DNA of 49,599 bases. Source: Helochares maculicollis. Its lineage: Eukaryota; Arthropoda; Insecta; Coleoptera; Hydrophilidae. The translations under genes and the position numbers were made by a program. The number at the start of each line of letters is the position of its first letter. Position 1 is the stretch's first letter. Shown one piece after another: positions 1 to 12,096 of the stretch. The stretch is taken from the NCBI GenBank assembly GCA_033557835.1, contig JAWQRO010000195.1, positions 1 to 49,599 on the forward strand. The letters are read 5' to 3'. Below the pieces are notes generated by a model that made no database searches, had not been told where the DNA came from, and was given only the letters and a program-made list of their open reading frames with translations.

Positions 1-127
1 TAATAATTAACGACTCAGTTGTTAGTAAAATGAAGGATAAATAATGTACTTTGCTCGCTTATGCATAAATATCTCGTATTTAAATCACATTAATTTGTTT
101 ACAGCACAGTGCTTAAAAGTAGGAATT
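1..127. repeat. Terminal direct repeat, left copy
   Basis: These 127 bases recur without a mismatch at 49473-49599. From about 95 on, the segment runs into an inverted copy of the satellite-like family seen at 47405-47600 and 48015-48110, so it lies in repetitive DNA. The length is typical of a fixed k-mer overlap in a graph assembler; a real circle or tandem copy is the alternative. Confidence 0.97.
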
Positions 128-660
128 ATTTCATGATCGTAATTTCCTCTCCTTAGTTCATATGATAGCATGGGAATAGAAATGAATGCTTGTATATAAA
201 TTATTATTTCTTCATCCATATGAAGAACGCGCATACAAAGCTAGAGCCATCAGACATAGACTTAATTCGGCGAAATACCGCCCTTTTCCACAAGACTGCG
301 GATTTAAATGACAAATATTGGGGGAATTGACATGTCTATTTACTATATGATAGGAAAAATAATCATATTACACACACAACGTATATGACTACTTCACTCC
401 TATTTGACTAAATCCATTTGAAAATCAGCTACACATTATATTGACAATAATGAAATTGATGAACACAGTATAGTTTCAAGACATACAAACTGTGAGAAAC
501 ATTTAGTGCACAACGCCCTTTCATAGTCATTTACAATTAGTATAAATGCAAATACAAATAACTATACTTAAAATAATCAACCTGAAATGCATTACGCTAC
601 TAACAACTAAACAGCGGCACATTAATATTCTGATTATTTTTTAATTATTCGCACTCTTTT
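128..660 (-). repeat. Inverted copies of the satellite-like and MITE-like family
   Basis: Read on the minus strand, 95-240 matches the unit at 47395-47470 (ATTACGATCATGAAAAAATT class), and 530-635 matches the MITE-like unit at 46935, 48244 and 48664 (core CTAACAACTA, GCATTACGCTAC on plus). No coding sequence is seen here. Confidence 0.6.
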
Positions 661-984
661 TTTAAAGGATAATAATTGAAAGACTTGGGCTTTAGTTAAA
701 TTATGGATCAATAATGTGGTACTTTTTATGTAGCAACAAATAAAAACGTAAATTAAAACCGCTACTTGACCCTTAAATGAAGAGAAAGTATCGTTCCATA
801 TATTAATTTGCCGAGCTTCTGGATATCCCGAAATCCTCGCTAGGGCTTCTCCTATTACTTGTCAGAGGAATCTTAGATACAACTTTTCAGTACTGTCAAA
901 TTTTAATCACGATGATATATCATTTAGGAGCAAACAAAATTTCAGCTTGTATCTAATACTCTAAATATAGGTATTTTACAAAAC

Positions 985-1010
<26 letters not shown>
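985..1010. repeat. (TA)n microsatellite
   Basis: An uninterrupted TA dinucleotide run. The surrounding 660-1716 is AT-rich, 3' of the PLEKHG5-type gene, with no coding signal I can support. Confidence 0.9.
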
Positions 1011-1015
<5 letters not shown>

Positions 1016-1468
1016 GTTGGAAATAAAAATTCACAAAATAATATGTTAATTTATTATTAAGTTGTTCTTAATAAAGTTGTAACAAAATTATTGAGTTCAC
1101 TATATTTTTCTACAATTTTCAAATAAATATAGACTCTTAAGCAAAAATAAATATAATACTTTATAATGAAATATAAAATTCATTGTACTATTTCGTTTAT
1201 TTATAGTAACAACTTCTTCACCTATTTAAATAAGCACATTATTTCATCTCAATTTCGAGCGTGAACAGAAATCCTAGGGAAAACCAAAAAATTTCACAAA
1301 TGTTTTTCGAAGAATTGCTGTTCCGGTCGTTAAAATTTGACAAAAAGCGTTTAAAAAACCACCTTAGGTTAATTATAGCTTATTTTATAAAAATTATTTT
1401 AAATATTAGGCCTGACAGTTCCAAAAGTTTTTTCATCAATTGATTAGGTACAATATTTGCTTAGGTTT

Positions 1469-1474
1469 TATTAA
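1469..1474 (-). terminator. Possible poly(A) signal of the PLEKHG5-type gene
   Basis: AATAAA on the minus strand, about 243 bases past the stop at 1717-1719. In DNA this AT-rich the motif is common, so the assignment is weak. Confidence 0.35.
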
Positions 1475-1716
1475 TACATTTAACAAGGAATGTTTTTGGA
1501 ATGTATTTACATTATTTTAAACAGTAAATATATCAATCTGATATTGTGGCATTTTGGTCCACGTAGAATTTGATACAAATAGATTCTTTCGAAAAAAACA
1601 TCATACAAAACCCAAGCCGAGTTACCTATCAACTAGAACATATCTAATATATTCATAATAAGGAAGTAGACTATTAAAATGACCACTAGGTTGACAATAA
1701 CATTATCAAATGTGTG

Positions 1717-4700
1717 CTAGGTTTGATCATCGGGTTGAGTTTGCGGCGCTGGATTGCTGTAGTTCCAAGATAGACGCTTATGTATACTGGAATCCCTATT
1801 GTCATTGCGCTGGAAGATGAAATACAGACTGTCATGACAAACAATTATTTCACATGGTTAATTTTGCTGTTTCCTTGCCAGATAGAAGAGGTTTTTTTAA
1901 ATGTTTTTCTGAGAGGTTAGTTAGTATGCATAGTTGAGCACTTGCGCTAGACAAAGTAGCACTAACCCTAAGGTGGAAAGAATTCTTAAGCGTTATGTTG
2001 ACATTGCAGTCTGCAGAGTTTCTTAGTTAAGAGTTAAATATTTCATAATGATTTCCTTACCTTGATATCATCCACAACCCCGGCAGTATGATATCGTTTA
2101 TTATCATTTCTAATTCTTTTACACATTGCTTGACGATGATGCCCTCTACTGAAATTTTCACATTCTTCAGCAGACGATACACCTAGAAAAAATAAATTTT
2201 AATTAGTGTTTCACAGGGGCTTCATTTCAGACCAATAAGGGTTCACTTTAGGCTCAATGTATAAAAACTACATTAAAAATTCTTTATGTTATTAGGTGGA
2301 AAATACTTTGAGGAGTCTTGAAGCCAAAAAAATATATTTAGTGCTACGCTATGTTGAACTAAAACTAAGGGTGTTCTATTTAAAGTTTTCGAAAGTTTCG
2401 TGCTTACCTAATGAAAGAAGCAGTGCAGTGCGTTTTCGCACAAAACTTTACAAAACTTTTTCAAATGGTTATCGAGAGAGGAGAGAAAGAAAACACTCAC
2501 AAATGAATATTTACGTTGTCTCACAATTTTCTTCTTCTAGTTCAAATTTATCGAGAAAAAAGAATAACTGTCAGAAATTATATATACAATTAAGTCATAC
2601 CCCTAATAGCAAAAACAGATACAGATTAAATTGTCAAAACAAATAAATTTTACAAAGATCAATGTTGCTGGATGGTAGTGCTATTCTGATTAATCAATTA
2701 ATTTTAGTTGTTGATCACAATGAAGGTTAGATTCGATACCTTATTCAGTAGCCACGTGTATATTGGAAGTATTACATTGCACTTCATAACAACTGGCTGT
2801 CGTTAGTGACTATAAATAAGCAAACATACTGCTCAGTTGGTAAAAACACTTTCTCAGCTATTTGCCTAATATATATGCGAATTTTAAATTCCCGTATTAC
2901 TGTACGAAGTAAAGTAAAGTGTTTATAAAAAAATTCGACTGAGATTTTGATGACGTCTCTGTTTTGAAGGCCCACGTAGACCTTATAATAAAAATATAGA
3001 AACATATATACGAAATATTGTAAAAGTTGCTATAACAAATAATTTTATTTAAATCGAAAAACCTAAAGTAAGACATTACCTGCATATCATGGATTTTCTT
3101 ATTTACGAATTTACGCTTTAAAATTAGATGCTGATGCATAATTTTTTAGAAGTGTCTCATTGGAGATTACTTAAAAATGTATTTTAATTTTATTTTAAAT
3201 ACGGAGACTAGCATATTACCTAAATTAATTAAAGCCATGAAAATATAAAATTTGATTTCTGCATCATACGTAGAATTGTATGTAATTACTAGACTGTCCA
3301 CTAAGTTTTGCGGTTCGATAAGAAAAACAATTTTATGGTTTAAAATACACTTTAATTTTCAGTATAGTCTCCCTGAACAACAATATACTTGTTCCAACGA
3401 GATTCTAATTTACGAATTCCATCCCTCACAAAGAGAATCCCGAAGTGAGAATCTAGAAGGGCTGCAAAATACTCTTCCACATCATTCATAATTTCATGAA
3501 AATCGCTTTCCACACATGCATTTTTTGTGGTCTAGAAGCAGATGGAAGTCGCTAGGGGCCAAATTTGGTGAATACGGTGGATGCCCCAACAGTTTGAAAA
3601 TTAATTCATGAGTTTTAGCCATTGTCATAATGCTTATTCCTCTGAAAACCAGGTCTTTTTGCACGAATTTGTTCCTTCGGCCGTTCTAAATGGTTACAAT
3701 AATATTCAGAATTTATTGTTTTGCCAATTTGCAAGTAAAAAAAGTGAACCTTCTTGGCCGATTTTTGGACACGAAGTCATTTCTGAGTCATTTAGGTTCA
3801 TACTACTCTTTAGCTTCTTGTTTTGATTCTGGATCATGGTGACATACCCAAGTCTCCTCCATAGTGATGAATGGACGCACAAAATACACTTTAGTCTTTC
3901 CAAAACACTCTAAATCTTGCAGAAAAAGTCCTAATCGAATGTGTTTTTGTTCCATTGTAGACGAATATGACACCCATTGTGCCCACAGTTTTCTGAAACC
4001 CAATACTTCAGTCAAGATATTGCATACACTGCCCATTAAAGTGCCAACTGCAGGGCTTCTATTAAATCTCTTTCAGTCACTCGACGATTTTCCAATTGGA
4101 TATCCTATATTTTTTCAATGATTTCTGGTGTTGTTGACTTTTGGACGTTCTTGACGTGGATCTTCTTCAAAGCTGGTACGGCCACATTTAAATTCAGCAA
4201 CCCATCTTTCTACTATACTAATTGAAGGCGAAGACTTTCAACATTCGCTCATGAATTTCCTTTACTGTTAAACCTTCCATAAATAAAAATTCTATCACTG
4301 CACAATACCTGATTTTTCCATTGTAAAATAATACTGTGACATGTCGATACTAAATGGCTTGTAAACAAAGAATGAATTGACAAATTGAAATAAAACTTCA
4401 CATGTACTTATATGAAGAGTGTTCCAACATAACAAAAAAAAAACGCCCTTTCTTAATGACCCGAAAACTTATTGAGCAACCTAGTATTTAGAGCGACTTG
4501 ATTTTTTAAGATGTACTTGTTGTAAACAAGAATGTTGAGTGGAGGCGCTTTAGATTTTTAATACTAGTTTTATGGATTTTGATTTAGTGTTTTCTAATTG
4601 TTTCTTAGTCATAGCCTGTGCATTCCAAACTCCATTTATTTATTACTATTGTTAAAATGTACCCAATGAGACTAAGCTAAACACGTGTGGGTTGACTATA

Positions 4701-7700
4701 CCAGCGTACAGTGTTCAAATTTAAATTTAACATTTAGTACTTATGGAAACCGCTGGAGGAAAGTAGAGGCTATTGTAGAATTCCAACTAGTCGTAAATTC
4801 CAAGATATAATATAAGTAATTGCATAACTCAACTAAAGATATATTTGGGTCTATAAAAAAATGATTTTTGAATGCCTGAGAAACATGTGAAGCAATTATG
4901 AAAGCCATAAATGGAGACTTAGTTTCTTTTAACAATCAACCCCAAAGGGTATGCAGTAGATAAATTTGTCTTAATTTCAGCAGTACAGTGCATATTTATC
5001 TAGAATCGTTAAGCTCTATAGATATGAATTTACAATTGACCAACAGTTGTTCCCAACCAAACCTAGAAACCATCGTTCATTGTATATGCCAATAAGCCTG
5101 ACAAAAATTACGTTAAACGTTTGGCTGGCGTTCTAATATTTCACGCAAATCTGCTACAGACTCCAAATTTAAAGAAAGACCAAAATGATCATCAAATATA
5201 CCTTTGAGCAAATTCGACATGCTCAGGCAAGTTGAGCAATATTTATACCATGGCCAAAACATAACTTTTCACAAATAGATTCCTTGCAAGAAATGGTTGA
5301 AAAAATTGAGAACACTTATGGAGACTTTATTTGTGCACAGAACAGAATGGCCAAAAATTACAAATGCAAAAAATATGATATGAAATTTCTCAAAACTGTA
5401 AATTAGGTAGGTATGTTCTCACACTCCTACAAATAAATAAAAATAAGATATTATGGCTTAGGGTCAAGCATGATAATTTGAAAATATCAAGCAAAGCCAA
5501 ACTTGTTGCTAAAACAGTCACGTCTTGCAACAAAACTAACTGTAGGGTTGATATTGTCGACCAAATAGTTAGAAAGCATACTATGAAAGCAAGATCTCCT
5601 AGATAACCTCTTCATGTTTTCTTGTATCATTTCAAATTTGGCAGCCAACAATGCCTGGATTTTGTACCAAGACACAGTTGGAGTATAGAAAACATCTCTT
5701 TTTTTACATTCATTATAATTTTTGATATATGTACAGGAAAAAATATTCAGCAGTTAATATACCCGTCAAAAAAAGTTATTTCCGCAGAGTAAAAACTCGT
5801 AAATTTAGTGTTAATGAGAACTGCTTAAGTATTATATTACCACAGGTCATCGACTTCACATGTATGAAAACCGTGTCTTTCTTTAAAATTTCTTAGTGAA
5901 AATTGTGGACCTTATTTATTTTAAATGTAAATAGTCCAACGAATAGCAAACTTAATATATGAATATCATTAATTAGAAGTCGTTGGTTTAGCTATTCAAT
6001 AATTTTGCTTCAACACAGACCAATTATTACCTTTTTCAACTTGATTATTAGAAAAGAACTGTAAAAGAACAATCAAATGGTTTGATTTAGTTGCATTCTT
6101 AGTTTTCTTTAACGATCCTGCGCAGATTACCTACAAGCTAAAACTGCGAAATTGGTTGCCGATTTTCTTCACAGTAACGAAATAAAAATCAATAAATGCG
6201 CATTGAAAATACGTATTCCATGCTATGCAACAGATATACCGGTAAAAAAATCAATACTTATGATAGCAAAAAAGGTATTGTATTAGTGATAAAAAGTTAC
6301 TTTGAAACTGAAACGATGTAGAGTAGAAATTGATTTAAAAGATTCTATTCTGTAACATTTGGATCGTTATTCCTATTTTACAATTAATCGAATAATTGAT
6401 TACTCTAAGGAATTACTACAGTTTTGGATAACACAAGCCAAAAATCACTATGTGCTAAACATTGACGCCAAGCTTAAATTGACTTTAGATTCAACATACC
6501 TTCAGAATAGCACTCATTTTTTCATAGAACAGCCTGAAAATCATTTATAAACACAGAAAATTAATAACAAGCTGTCGAAATGCCTCTAGATAAACTAGGG
6601 AATGATTGCTATAGGGGTACAAACCAGATGATTCCATAATAAAAATTAAATGAGAGTTTTTACGAACCTGCGATAACTGGAACATCGAAGTCGAAACTAG
6701 TTGGAGGATTTGTTGTAGTTACAGCAGTTGTCGATGTTATGTGCCTGGTTTTGATCAAGGGCGGGTTCTTCCCTTGCGTTATGGCTAATCCCCTTCGTAA
6801 GTTCCCTCTTGTCGGCGAAGGAGGGGGGTACGAAATTCCTCTGTGTGTCGGACTCAACAAGTGGCCACCGTTCTTCGCATTGGGAACAGAGAGCGTATTT
6901 TGATTTAAATTTAAGCTTAGAGTACCCACATTCGGGGATCCTAAAGTCAAATTAGGCAAACTTTGTCCTAAGCTCCCGTATGGCTGCACAGACAACGTAT
7001 TCGGTGTTTTGTTGAACAGACGATGTTTAAATGAATTTTTTTGAGAGACTGGACTTCGGTCGGGAGGAAGCGGTTGGACACCTTCGTCACTTGATATGGA
7101 GGCGGTTCTATTTTCGTTTTCCACTGAAACAGCTCGGGATGCGTCCTTAGCAGAGCCAACTGAAGACTGGTCGTTCATCTCAACAGACCCACTGGGAATA
7201 AAAATAATTATTGAAATAAGATATTTTTATTCTGATGGAGTCTATAGAAATAAAAGTCTATTCTATGCCCAATTCTCGATAATCTAATTTGGCATGTCGT
7301 GCATTAAAAATGTTGAGAATGATTGAATTAAAATAATGACCGTACCTATGACTGTGAGCTAAGCTAGATACTCTGCTTGCTCTAGAAGACGAGGCCATGG
7401 GGGATCTTGGAGGCATCTGCAAACTATGAAGATCGGATTCAAAATTGTAATCGACTATACTGTAGTCCGCATCCATGTTTTCTTCAGACATGCAAATGGA
7501 GGTTTGTTTGGCTTCCAAGTATAAGGCTTGGGCTTTAATAATATTCTCTTTCCACGCCTATAAAACAAAAATAATCATGGTCAAACAGTTGTTTCATTAC
7601 CATAATGTTTTGTGACAAAGCGCTAATGAAATATCATATTACCTTAAGCTTCTTGGGGTCAGCGTTTTGTAAAATGAAGGCGGCAACTGCCATATCAAAT

Positions 7701-10700
7701 TCATTTTTATAAATCACAGCTAAACTTGGGGTTTCCTTATTGAGTTCGGTTACGACTAACCGATCTACTAAGAAGGGTTGTTTTATTACTTTTAAGGTTG
7801 CAGCTCCTTTTTTTGTCGATGATTTGCAAATTAAAAGCATGTCTGTCAGAAGAAAGCAGTGGACTTCCAACTGGAATTAAAACATCAATAAAGTCGTGCC
7901 TTTATATATTGAGCTAATGTATGTGGAGGACACCTCTGATTTAAGTGATTCGAATCGATTACAATGTTCAAATGCTTTTTAGATTCAGGGATGCATGCAT
8001 ACAAAAATTATTTTACTTACTTTAGATGAGCTACTGCTATCCTTGAATTTCATATCACCCTCTAGTAGTAAATGTCTTTTTCTATCTGGGTGACAATCGA
8101 TCATAGGCTTTGTTAAATCTAAATAGCTGTAATTCTTTAAGAGCTTATCTAAGTCATCATCTTTGGATTCCTGAAAGTATAAAATTAGTTGCATCTATAA
8201 TATTATTGTTATAATAATTACTTTTTATGCAAATTCCGAACCAATCGGACATTTACGACGTTACTTTTATATAAAACGACAGTATAAACATTGTGAAATA
8301 AATTCATAATATTTGTTTAAATTGTTTGTTAAATGTAATCTTGAATAGCATCATTTATAAAAACAACTAAAATTCATAATTGTTTTAAGGTAAGGTTTAA
8401 TTAAAGTTTAATTTTACCATTTCTGCAGCTTTACTTAGAAAGGAAATGTCTAGAGCCATTGTAAACTATAACTTCATAACATCTGGTGCTATTATGTATT
8501 ATACAAACAGACGTTTACTGTTTTTCTGTGCTCTATAAATATTTTTGAAACAGTTTAAGCGAATGATAGAAAACAGGAACTTACTCAATTGAATTGTATA
8601 TTTTTGTAGCGAAATGTTTTGAATTAGATAATAAAATAATTAATAATAGTCAATTATCGTGCTTGTTTTTGTCAATAAAATTTAATCCTACTTCAAAGTT
8701 TGTAAATTGTGTTGTGGATGATTCTAAACAGTTTTTCAATTGAGCCGAGTCGATGTTGGCCGCCAGTGGCGACGCTGTTTTGGTGTCGTCTGTTTAATCT
8801 GTTGTTTATGATTTACTCACTGATATCCAACCCCCATGCCAAGATTACGTAGCACGTCCAAATGATAAAACATTATCATCAAAATGTTTGTTAGCAAACT
8901 TTGTGTGTGTTGCGCCAATTTTATGGCAGACGTAGAGGCCCTTCAAAGTCGGTTCCCTAACGTTTGGTGGCCAAATTTGAGACCATCGACTTGGTAAACA
9001 GTCGGGAAAAATGCATAAGTGAAAGAAGCGCTAGATCAGCCGAGACAATTGTTGTGGTCCGTGAGTGTGTGTAGGAGACCTGAAGGCAATTAATTCCTTG
9101 TCGTGCATAAAAATTCGTACTTTCGCTGACTCTGTCTCTCTCTCAGCGACGACAGTAACTAAGGTCTACATAATCATAGAATCACTCAAATTTACGTGGA
9201 TTTATGCAAGAGAGTAATTGAAAATTCAACCACTCAAATCTGAGCCACCATGAGTAGCGGTGGTGAACATACAAACGATGCTATATTCCAAATATAATGG
9301 CAGACATGGTCCCTCCAAATAAAAAAAGTCAAAATACCTCACACAGCTTGTTTTATGCCATTTCAAAATTGACCCGCCCGTATTGAAAAACCTTATAATA
9401 CGTTAAAAAAAGTATGATTGCATGATTTCTAGATTATCCTAGGTTATCTACAATAGGAAGTAAAGAGTTACTAACCACAATATCATAGCTTTCAATCCTA
9501 GCAATTATGCCATTAAGTCGTTCGTTTTCTTGTTTATGCCTCAAACTGCGATTGACTTCGTTTACAAAATCATCAACATATTTAATCTGCAAAAAAAAGA
9601 CGTTATTGCCAAAGACAAATTATGTGCAATAAAAATGACAAATGCGATCAGTGAGAGTCAGAAATTATGCTAAAAACATAGAAACAACTAATCCGATACA
9701 TAAAATAAGTACAAATTGTTACCATTATATTTAAACTCTGAATTTCCACTTCATCTTCAGTATGCCTCAAAATGGCTTTTAACAACAATCCATATTTGGT
9801 AAGCCTTTGCATAGGTTGTACCAAAATATCTAATAATTTTAGCCTGAAAATATGAAAGCAAAATACAATCATTTCCTTACTTATTTAATCAAACTTGAGT
9901 ATAATCCACACATTGAGCTTTTGTTCCTACCTATTGCAATCTTTTTGTGTTTCACACCAAGTTAAGTAAGATAAATAAAGTGTATTGGTCCGCTGCTTTT
10001 CTTTGCAGTAATGTTGGCATCGGCTTTGCTCCGCACAAAACTTGTAGTAAGGTACCAAGTTGGATTTGATGTTTCGAAAGCCGTCCAACATTAGTTCTAA
10101 ACAAGCTGGTTGCTTGTGCTTCCTCATATCTCGAACGAGAGGAAATATATGATTTCGCCAAAACAAAACGTTGGTGTCTAGAATTTCTACGATGTTTGAA
10201 AAAAGTTTATCGTTGTCTATATCTCTTAGAAGATTATTTTGTTGCAGTGCCTTCAGACATGCAATAAATAACTGTAAATAAAATTGGGCATTAATTCTCA
10301 GGTAATCTGCGTATTCTAGGCTGTTAATACTCACGTCTGTAACAACTTTTAAAGTTTTAATGTAAGCAGCTTCGGTTTTAATTAATTCCCATAAGGCCGT
10401 TTGTTGCTGTTGTTGTTTATCAGTGAGTTCTGGAACATAAAACGTTTTGTCAGAGAAGTGACTAATGTGCTTAATTGGTGGTCTTACGGGAGGCATCTAT
10501 GATATCCCTCCAGTCCTCCTCAAGGAAGTAGAAAGCGTCAACTGACTCGCATTGGCCCTGGGGGTAATATTTGCTTTTTTCCATGAAATTTTGTTTCGAA
10601 AAATTGTTCAACAATTCTATCAATTGCTCCATTTGACTGTTCTGCTGCTGGTCCTGGAAATTAGAGCGATTTTGTAGATATTATTTTATTTATAAAAAAA

Positions 10701-12096
10701 TCTTACTTTTCCCCAAAACACGGTCCATCGCTGCCGCGTAGATTTCTTGCTCGAATCGAGCTCCTGCACTAGCAAGCTTGGGCTTGCAACGGGATCTTCA
10801 GTACTTGAGCTAAAAAAGCTGCCGCTTGCAAGGGGTCGAAAATTCTGCAAAATGGAATGAAGTTCAAATGTAAGTTTCAAATCCAAGTTTGTAATACGTG
10901 GGCGATCCGATAAGTACTTAGCATACACATGAAAAACGAAAATTTTGGGAAAATTGCGATTTATTACTCAGCATAGTCTCCTTTTAGCTAAAGACACTTG
11001 CCCCAACGATGCTCCAACTTCCTTAACCCATCTGAGAAATAAGTTTTCTCGAGGTCTGCAAAATAGGCCTCCGTGGCGACGATGACCTCTTCATTCGACT
11101 CACATGTCTCCCCGGCGAGTTACATTTTCAAGTTTGGAAACAAACAAAATCGCTCGGGGCCATATCTGGAGAATACGGTGGATGGGGCAGTAGTTCGTAG
11201 TGTAATTCGATCAATTTGGCCGTGGCGACGGCGGAGATGTAAGCCGTTGCGTTGTCATGGTGAAAGAACACTTTTTCTTCGCTAATTGGGGCCGTTTTCT
11301 CTGCAATAAGGCGTCAAATCGGCCCAATAAATCGGCATAGTAGAGCCTTGTGAGCGTTTTGCCCTTCTTCAGGTAGTCAATGTGGATCACAGTGGATTTT
11401 TGTCACATTATCCTTCGTGGTAGCCATTTTCGGGGTACCTGTGCGTGGCTCATCGACCACGTTGAAACTCGGTAAACCAATTTTTGATAGTCGCCATCGA
11501 AGAAGAAGAGTCATCGTACACAGCATCCAAGCGCTCTTTGATTTCGCTGCGCGATTTCCCTTCGAAAAACAAAAATCGAATCACCGACCGATATTGCTCT
11601 TTTTCCATTTTTCTAAAATCCGCGGACACGTCCACTTCCACACGCGGTCAACAAAACAACGAGTCTGATTCGGATGAAATTTTAACAGTAGCCGTCTGCG
11701 AGAATGTGCTACGCGATGGTAAATATATCTTGCCATACTGGCACCATCGGGCGGTGAAGCTAAGTACTTATCGGACCGCCCTCGTATTTATAAGATAAAT
11801 CATTACCTCTGATAATTTACGAGAGTGTCCTCCTAATCGTTTTTCTTTTGCTGAAATAGAATAAGTAGATGTACTTTACTATAAGCTGCGAAGTTAATAT
11901 GACTATGACAAATGATTCTTTGCATGCATGTAGATACTTACATATAATTTTTATATGTTTCCCGACTAGACTTGCAGTGTCATGGGACAGAGCCAGAGGA
12001 TAGGATACAAAAATATCCTTTTCTCTATCGTGAACATAAATATCACAGGCGGAAAGGTCTATATTTCGAAGTTCGCATAGTTTGTTTAGGGAATCG
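1717..12096 (-). CDS. PLEKHG5: PLEKHG5-type Rho guanine nucleotide exchange factor (RBD-like, DH, PH), 5' end not resolved
   Basis: A RhoGEF that would load GTP on Rho-family GTPases at membranes. Fourteen exons join in one frame to 832 residues plus stop: 11942-12096, 11807-11850, 10707-10844, 10488-10653, 10335-10429, 9931-10271, 9723-9843, 9476-9586, 8021-8170, 7643-7870, 7346-7557, 6668-7191, 2061-2182, 1717-1809. Residues 1-52 look like the end of a Raf-type Ras-binding domain (DLSACDIYV, SLVGKHIKI). DH covers about 167-390 (TALWELIKTEAAYIKTLKV; conserved block QRLTKYGLLLKAILRHTED). PH covers about 391-530 (LLLEGDMKF, VHCFLLTDMLLICK, AFILQNADPKKLKAWKE). The tail is Ser/Pro-rich and ends NPAPQTQPDDQT. 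The match to vertebrate PLEKHG5 runs across DH, the DH-PH linker and PH. Every junction keeps phase. All donors are GT; that at 6667 is weak (GTTCGT), yet skipping into 2182 keeps the frame exactly. The first exon needs two bases from an upstream exon not firmly found. Fly GEFmeso may be the same family (from memory). Confidence 0.9.
2885..4555. repeat. Dispersed repeat family E, copy interrupted by mariner
   Basis: The left end reads TTCCCGTATTACTGTACGAAG and the right end near 4520 reads AATGTTGAGTGGAGGCGC. Related left ends are at 13472 and 41164 and related right ends at 16270 and 42100. Removing the nested mariner leaves an element of about 450 bases. Confidence 0.5.
3289..4484 (-). mobile_element. 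Mariner element A, decayed
   Basis: A near full-length mariner fossil, transposase on the minus strand. Imperfect terminal inverted repeats of about 38 bases (CTAGACTGTCCACTAAGTTT at left; the right end ends GAGCAACCTAG) are flanked by TA on both sides. Transposase remnants are clear: LTEVLGFRKLWAQWV and MEQKHIRLGLFLQDLE followed by FITMEETWV. The frame is broken by several stops and indels, so it is inactive. It sits in a PLEKHG5-type intron and inside a family E repeat. Confidence 0.9.
4960..5700 (+). pseudogene. piggyBac-type transposase relic
   Basis: Fragments of a piggyBac transposase in order on the plus strand, split between frames: TIDQQLFPTKPRNH near 5035 (the family's DEQL...PTK block), a shifted YMPNKPDK with WLA near 5090-5135, then CNKTNCRVDIVDQIVRKHTM near 5520 (family N-K-T-G-V-D-DQ block) and AANNAWILYQDTVG near 5645. 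Stops and shifts throughout show it is dead. Its ends and TTAA target sites were not found. Sequence 4690-4960 may be more of it. Confidence 0.75.
8171..9475 (-). other. PLEKHG5-type intron with a GC-richer core
   Basis: A 1.3-kb intron between the DH and PH exons. About 8745-9260 is richer in G+C and CpG than its surroundings and holds tiny plus-strand frames (24 codons from 8922; 13 codons from 9250 with GCCACCATG context). A plus-strand donor-like CCGTGAGTGTG is at about 9059. This could be an internal or antisense promoter; no gene is supported. Confidence 0.3.
10272..10334 (-). other. 63-bp intron in the DH domain
   Basis: GTGAGT ... TTTACAG. The reading frame stays open across it, so plain translation would insert about 21 false residues. 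Removing it joins VVTD to LFIACLKAL, which restores the DH consensus. Confidence 0.85.
10430..10487 (-). other. 58-bp intron before the DH domain
   Basis: GTAAGA ... TTCCAG. Removing it joins IIDAS to QLTDKQQQQQTALWELI. An ATG inside the exon just above it looks like a start in one frame, but that frame is an artefact. Confidence 0.85.
10897..11784 (-). mobile_element. Mariner element B, internally deleted
   Basis: Terminal inverted repeats of 28 bases match at about 26 (CGTGGGCGATCCGATAAGTA at left; CGAGGGCGGTCCGATAAGTA inward from the right), with TA at both sides. The minus strand encodes the start of a transposase (MEKEQYRSVIRFLFFEGKSR, ATIKNWFTEFQRGR) and its end (FFADLEKTYFSDG-like), but about 0.4 kb of the middle is missing and stops are present. 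It lies in the intron between exons 10707-10844 and 11807-11850. Confidence 0.9.

Larger units (their letters stand above)
2183..6667 (-). other. Large PLEKHG5-type intron filled with transposon fossils
   Basis: A 4.5-kb intron between the exons ending at 6668 and starting at 2182. It holds a dispersed-repeat copy (about 2885-4555) with a mariner nested inside it (3289-4484), then a decayed piggyBac transposase (about 4960-5700). In 5700-6660 I see only AT-rich sequence with short open frames such as 6359-6550, none recognised. Confidence 0.75.

Noticed and set aside
6660..7178. A complete 172-residue serine-rich protein on the minus strand
   Set aside because: It is an exon of the PLEKHG5-type gene read from an internal Met to an intronic stop; exon phases on both sides fit the larger gene.
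9927..10496. A 189-residue start-to-stop protein on the minus strand
   Set aside because: It reads through two short introns (10430-10487 and 10272-10334) and ends in a third; its first Met overlaps a splice donor in another frame.
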